Made by a program: the position numbers and the translations under genes | Source: an uncultured Lachnospiraceae bacterium | Lineage (GTDB): Bacteria > Bacillota_A > Clostridia > Lachnospirales > Lachnospiraceae | DNA length: 7,899 nt | Direction: 5' to 3' | Assembly: GCA_900553635.1 (NCBI GenBank) | Contig: USDU01000116.1 | Coordinates: 1-7,899, forward strand | Shown: positions 5,444 to 7,899 of the stretch, in pieces | Numbering within the stretch: the first letter of the stretch is position 1 | Layout of the letters: each line of letters starts with the position of its first letter | The notes under the pieces: model-generated | Told to the model about the DNA's origin: nothing | The model's input: the letters and a program-made list of their open reading frames with translations, nothing else | The model's database searches: none

Positions 5444-6697
5444 ATGGGTACATACCTTACCATTATGGTAGTCTGTCTGATACTGTCGAGCTTTTTTTCC
5501 GCTACGGAGACGGCCTTCTCGGCCATGAACACCACGAAGCTGAAGACGCTGGCAGAGAAGGGCAATAAGAACGCGGCGCTGGTCTGCAAGCTGGACGAGC
5601 AGTATAGCAGATTGATTTCCACAATTCTGATAGGCAATAACATTGTAAATATTGCCATGGCCTCTGTGGGAACTGTGCTGTTCACCCTGAAGTTCGGCGA
5701 TATGGGCGCGACGCTTTCTACCATTGTGGTGACCATTGTAGTACTGATTTTCGGCGAGATATCCCCGAAGAGTATCGCCAATAACTGTCCGGAGCAGCTG
5801 GCCATGTTATCGGCACCTGTCGTGCAGTTCCTGATCTGGATTTTCCTGCCGCTGAACATTCTGTTTGTGGGCTGGCAGAAGCTGCTGACGAAGATTTTTC
5901 ATCTGGAGCCCAGCGCCAAGATGTCCCAGGAGGAGCTGCTGACCCTGGTAAATGAGGTACAGGAGGACGGAACCATCGATGAGGACGAGGGCGGACTTCT
6001 GAGAAATGCCATTGAGTTTTCCGATCAGGAGGCCCGGGATATTCTGATTCACCGGACGGATCTGGCGGCTCTGCCGATCACGGCTACCAAGGAAGAGATC
6101 GCGGAAATGTTTACCGAGACGAAATTTTCCCGTCTGCTGATTTATCAGGATACCATCGACGATATTCTTGGAATCATTCACCGGAAGGATTTCTATGTGG
6201 GCTGCGGCATTACAGAGAAAGAAGTGAAGGATATCATTTCCCCGGCTATCTATGTTCTGGAGAGCGAGCCTATCCGGATGATTCTGAAGAAGCAGCAGAA
6301 GGCCAAGACCCATGTGGCGGTGGTCGTGGACGAATACGGCGGAACCTGTGGCATTGTCACCATGGAGGATATCCTGGAGGAGCTGGTAGGCGAGATCTGG
6401 GACGAGCATGAGGAAGCGGAAGTACTGCTGCGCCGGATAGCGCCGGACACTTATCTCATTGACGCATCTATGGATTTTGAGGAGTTTGCGGATTATTTTA
6501 AGCTGGACGAGGAGTCTGAGATGGTGTCAGTCAGCGGCTGGGTCATGGAGCAGTTTGGCCGGGTACCGGAGCAGGGTGACCAGCTCACCTATAAGGGCCT
6601 GGAAATCGAAGTGACGAAGGTCGGAAACCATCATGTGGATGAGATACGGGTGAAACAGACAGTAGTGGAAGACGAAGAGACTTCCGAGGAGAAATAA
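5444..6697 (+). CDS. Hemolysin-like CNNM/CBS/CorC-domain membrane protein
   Basis: A 417-residue protein with the standard three-part layout. Residues 1-185 form the CNNM (DUF21) transmembrane domain, with SATETAFSAMN (19-29), IGNNIVNIAM (63-72) and FGEISPKS (103-110). Residues about 195-320 are a CBS pair, ending in DEYGGTCGIVTMEDILEE (296-313). Residues about 328-405 are the CorC/HlyC transporter-associated domain, including SGWVMEQFGRVPEQGD. Relatives such as YfjD, CorC and MpfA are linked to Mg2+ export or homeostasis; the hemolysin name is historical. The chosen ATG 5444 has AAGGAGA at 5424-5430, a rather long spacing of 13 bases. The in-frame TTG at 5351 is rejected because it is the -35 box. 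No terminator separates it from the radical SAM gene 56 bases on, apart from a hairpin within that gene. Confidence 0.93.
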   Translation: MGTYLTIMVVCLILSSFFSATETAFSAMNTTKLKTLAEKGNKNAALVCKLDEQYSRLISTILIGNNIVNIAMASVGTVLFTLKFGDMGATLSTIVVTIVVLIFGEISPKSIANNCPEQLAMLSAPVVQFLIWIFLPLNILFVGWQKLLTKIFHLEPSAKMSQEELLTLVNEVQEDGTIDEDEGGLLRNAIEFSDQEARDILIHRTDLAALPITATKEEIAEMFTETKFSRLLIYQDTIDDILGIIHRKDFYVGCGITEKEVKDIISPAIYVLESEPIRMILKKQQKAKTHVAVVVDEYGGTCGIVTMEDILEELVGEIWDEHEEAEVLLRRIAPDTYLIDASMDFEEFADYFKLDEESEMVSVSGWVMEQFGRVPEQGDQLTYKGLEIEVTKVGNHHVDEIRVKQTVVEDEETSEEK

Positions 6698-6717
6698 AAT
6701 AAGTACGGGGAAGGAAA

Positions 6718-6747
6718 ATGTTCACAGCCACGCTGCGAACAAAGTGA
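6718..6747 (+). other. Nine-codon in-frame leader ORF upstream of the radical SAM gene
   Basis: ATG 6718 follows a good ribosome binding site (GGGGAAGG, 6707-6714) and encodes MFTATLRTK before TGA at 6745-6747. It is in the same frame as the radical SAM start at 6754, six bases after the stop. The main start has only a weak site of its own (AAGTGAG). Ribosomes may end here and restart. It could equally be the broken beginning of a slightly longer protein, or chance. Confidence 0.35.
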
Positions 6748-6753
6748 GTAAAT

Positions 6754-7662
6754 ATGTCTAACTGCACAATATGTCCCCGCGACTGCCGCGCCGATCGTGA
6801 AAACGGTCGGCGCGGTTTTTGCGGCGTGACCGGAAAAACCATCAAATGCGCCCGGGCGGCGCTGCATATGTGGGAGGAGCCCTGTATCTCCGGCGACACC
6901 GGATCCGGCGCGGTCTTCTTCAGCGGCTGCCCTTTGCGCTGCATCTACTGCCAGAACCGGGATATTGCCGGGGCTGAGCGGGGAATCGACATCACCGAAG
7001 AGCGGCTGGCCGAGATTTTCCTGGAGCTTGCGGGCAAGGGCGCGGCCAATATCAATCTGGTGACGCCCACCCATTACACGCCGCAGATCATCCGCTCCGT
7101 GCAGCGGGCGCGGGAAAATGGCCTGAAGCTTCCAATTGTATATAATTGCAGCGGTTACGAAAAAGTCAGTACGCTGAAAATGCTGGACGGTATTGTGGAT
7201 ATTTATCTGACCGACTTCAAATACATGGACAGGGAAGCAGCGGCAATCTATTCCCATGCGCCCGATTACCCGGAGGTGGCGAAGGCGGCTCTTCAGGAAA
7301 TGGTGCGCCAGATCGGAGAACCGGTATTCGACGAAGCTGGCATGATGAAAAAGGGAGTCATCGTTCGTCACCTTCTTTTGCCGAATCATTTGAAAAACGC
7401 GAAAGGGGTAGTACAATATGTCTACGAGGCCTATGGGGATACAGTGTACTTAAGCCTGATGAACCAGTATACTCCCTTGCCCGGTCTGGAGCGATGGCCG
7501 GAAATCAACCGCTGCGTGACGAAGCGGGAATACGGGAGGCTGCTCGATTACACCCTGTCCCTGGGCGTGGGAAATGCCTTCATCCAGGAGGGGGAAACTG
7601 CGAAGGAAAGCTTCATTCCAGCTTTCGATTGCGAGGGCGTCCTGCCGGAGAAGCCCGTATAA
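6754..7662 (+). CDS. PflX-like radical SAM protein
   Basis: A 302-residue radical SAM enzyme of the PflX-like group (COG1313 type, often labelled pyruvate formate-lyase activating enzyme-related). The radical SAM cluster motif is C59-x3-C63-x2-C66 in SGCPLRCIYCQN, binding a 4Fe-4S centre that cleaves S-adenosylmethionine. Before it lies a second Cys-rich stretch with C4, C7 and C11 in CTICPRDC, C23 in GFCG and C32, typical of this group and possibly another metal site. Later blocks (NLVTPTHYTPQI, PIVYNCSGYE, DIYLTDFKYMD, VIVRHLLLPNH, LSLMNQYTPLPG) also fit the group. The real substrate of PflX-like proteins is unsettled and no glycyl-radical enzyme is visible nearby. ATG 6754 is chosen because the Cys motif starts three residues later. 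The ribosome binding site is weak, and codons 11-21 form a terminator-like hairpin. Codon use is rich in CGG/CGC and GC, unlike the M20 operon. Confidence 0.9.
   Translation: MSNCTICPRDCRADRENGRRGFCGVTGKTIKCARAALHMWEEPCISGDTGSGAVFFSGCPLRCIYCQNRDIAGAERGIDITEERLAEIFLELAGKGAANINLVTPTHYTPQIIRSVQRARENGLKLPIVYNCSGYEKVSTLKMLDGIVDIYLTDFKYMDREAAAIYSHAPDYPEVAKAALQEMVRQIGEPVFDEAGMMKKGVIVRHLLLPNHLKNAKGVVQYVYEAYGDTVYLSLMNQYTPLPGLERWPEINRCVTKREYGRLLDYTLSLGVGNAFIQEGETAKESFIPAFDCEGVLPEKPV
6786..6820 (+). terminator. Terminator-like hairpin inside the start of the radical SAM gene
   Basis: CCGCGCCGATCGT (6786-6798) pairs over 13 bases (one U-G pair) with 6803-6815 around a GAAA tetraloop, and TTTTT follows at 6816-6820. 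This has the form of an intrinsic terminator, located in codons 11-23. It may end part of the CNNM transcripts, or act as an attenuator that translating ribosomes melt. Confidence 0.55.
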
Positions 7663-7770
7663 AATGTAACAAAAGAATCCGGCAGAATGTGATTTTTAAC
7701 AAAAGAAATAAACGAAAAGTGACAAAGATTCACTAAAAAGTGTTAATTTGGGCACATAAATGTAACAAAA
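7662..7770 (+). repeat. Repeated TAACAAAA-type motifs after the radical SAM gene
   Basis: AAATGTAACAAAA occurs exactly at 7662-7674 and 7758-7770, and its core TAACAAAA again at 7697-7704; TGACAAAG at 7720-7727 is a looser copy. The stretch is AT-rich, has no ORF worth calling, and also holds short AGTGA/TCACT inverted pieces (from 7719). Low-complexity composition may explain the repeats. Confidence 0.35.
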
Positions 7771-7810
7771 AGGGAGCGGTTTGCAAATTTTGCTGGCCGT
7801 TCCCCTTTTT
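7767..7810 (+). terminator. Intrinsic terminator after the radical SAM gene
   Basis: Arm 7767-7779 (A-run, GGGAGCGG) pairs with 7797-7810 (CCGTTCCCC, T-run), with one bulged G and one G-U pair, around a 17-base loop. The five-T tract and A-rich foot are typical. It lies about 105 bases past the stop codon. Confidence 0.8.
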
Positions 7811-7833
7811 ATGTTTTGAATCGACGATTCGAG

Positions 7834-7863
7834 TTGGCTTATACGCTCAATCTTTTGTACAAT
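7834..7863 (+). promoter_or_regulatory. Candidate promoter for a gene beyond the right edge
   Basis: TTGGCT (7834-7839) and TACAAT (7858-7863) are 18 bases apart, matching consensus at four and five of six bases. It lies just after a terminator, and GGAGG at 7869-7873 follows. An odd palindrome, GAATCG-A-CGATTC (7818-7830), lies just upstream and could be an operator. Confidence 0.5.
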
Positions 7864-7897
7864 TCGACGGAGGAATTGTTTTTTTTTTTTTTTTTTT
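7859..7897 (+). other. Short hairpin followed by a 19-base T tract
   Basis: ACAATTC (7859-7865) pairs with GAATTGT (7873-7879) around GACGGAG, and Ts run from 7879 to 7897. The GGAGG in the loop could be a ribosome binding site for a start just past the window, which ends in AT. The stem is weak and AT-rich, so a terminator is possible but not compelling. Run length may be unreliable. Confidence 0.45.
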
Positions 7898-7899
7898 AT

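Noticed and set aside
5807..6409. Minus-strand open frame of 200 codons
   Set aside because: It is antisense to the CBS domains of the CNNM gene, and its composition is that of a shadow frame.
6631..7416. Long minus-strand open frame (261 codons)
   Set aside because: It lies opposite the radical SAM gene, whose motifs are clear, and it shows no recognisable domain or ribosome binding site. GC-rich coding DNA commonly leaves such antisense frames open.
7146..7736. Plus-strand open frame of 196 codons overlapping the radical SAM gene
   Set aside because: It is a shifted frame of the same gene with Arg/Gly/Ser-rich, domain-free translation. The radical SAM frame is intact to its own stop.
1..7899. 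Mobile element, phage or defence island
   Set aside because: There is no transposase, integrase, terminal inverted repeat, CRISPR repeat, toxin-antitoxin pair or tRNA-linked attachment site. The genes look like ordinary metabolic and housekeeping functions.

Overview
The window reads as chromosomal DNA from an anaerobic gut-type Firmicute, most likely a clostridium of the Lachnospiraceae. The support is strong GGAGG-type ribosome binding sites, sigma-70-like boxes, a clostridial-type formate dehydrogenase, a PucR-family regulator, a CNNM/CBS hemolysin-like protein and an anaerobic radical SAM enzyme. The taxonomic call is inference. There are eight protein genes, seven on + and one on -. No rRNA, tRNA, CRISPR array, transposase or phage gene is visible.

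Left edge (1-832): the C-terminal end of a molybdopterin formate dehydrogenase alpha subunit, closed by a strong intrinsic terminator. A 69-codon ORF follows that looks like only the first part of a Crp/Fnr-family cyclic-nucleotide-binding domain, probably a regulator remnant.

Centre (833-4905): a PucR-family regulator, then a well-formed promoter with repeat-rich DNA on both sides, then a DUF3100-like multi-spanning membrane protein, a small membrane protein one base downstream, and an M20-family metallo-amidohydrolase. I infer a catabolic module: regulator, two-subunit uptake system, and cytoplasmic hydrolase of an N-acyl or dipeptide-like substrate. The substrate and the transport role are not known to me; this is the best candidate here for an undescribed system. 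A hairpin separates the membrane pair from the hydrolase, and a strong two-way terminator closes the unit. Arginine codon choice in these genes (AGA/CGT/CGC only in the two I tallied) contrasts sharply with pucR, suggesting high expression.

Right part (4919-7810): a DUF1294 small membrane protein on the - strand, divergent from a CNNM/CBS/CorC-domain protein that has a perfect TTGACA-17-TATAAT promoter. A PflX-like radical SAM protein follows it. The first codons of that gene encode a near-perfect 13-bp hairpin with a GAAA loop followed by five Ts, an intrinsic-terminator structure inside a coding region, and a nine-codon in-frame mini-ORF with the better ribosome binding site lies just upstream. 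A terminator closes the gene.

Right edge (7811-7899): a probable promoter for a gene outside the window and a run of 19 Ts. No gene-free stretch exceeds 300 bases; the longest gaps (2057-2283, 5195-5443, 7663-7899) hold the regulatory elements listed.
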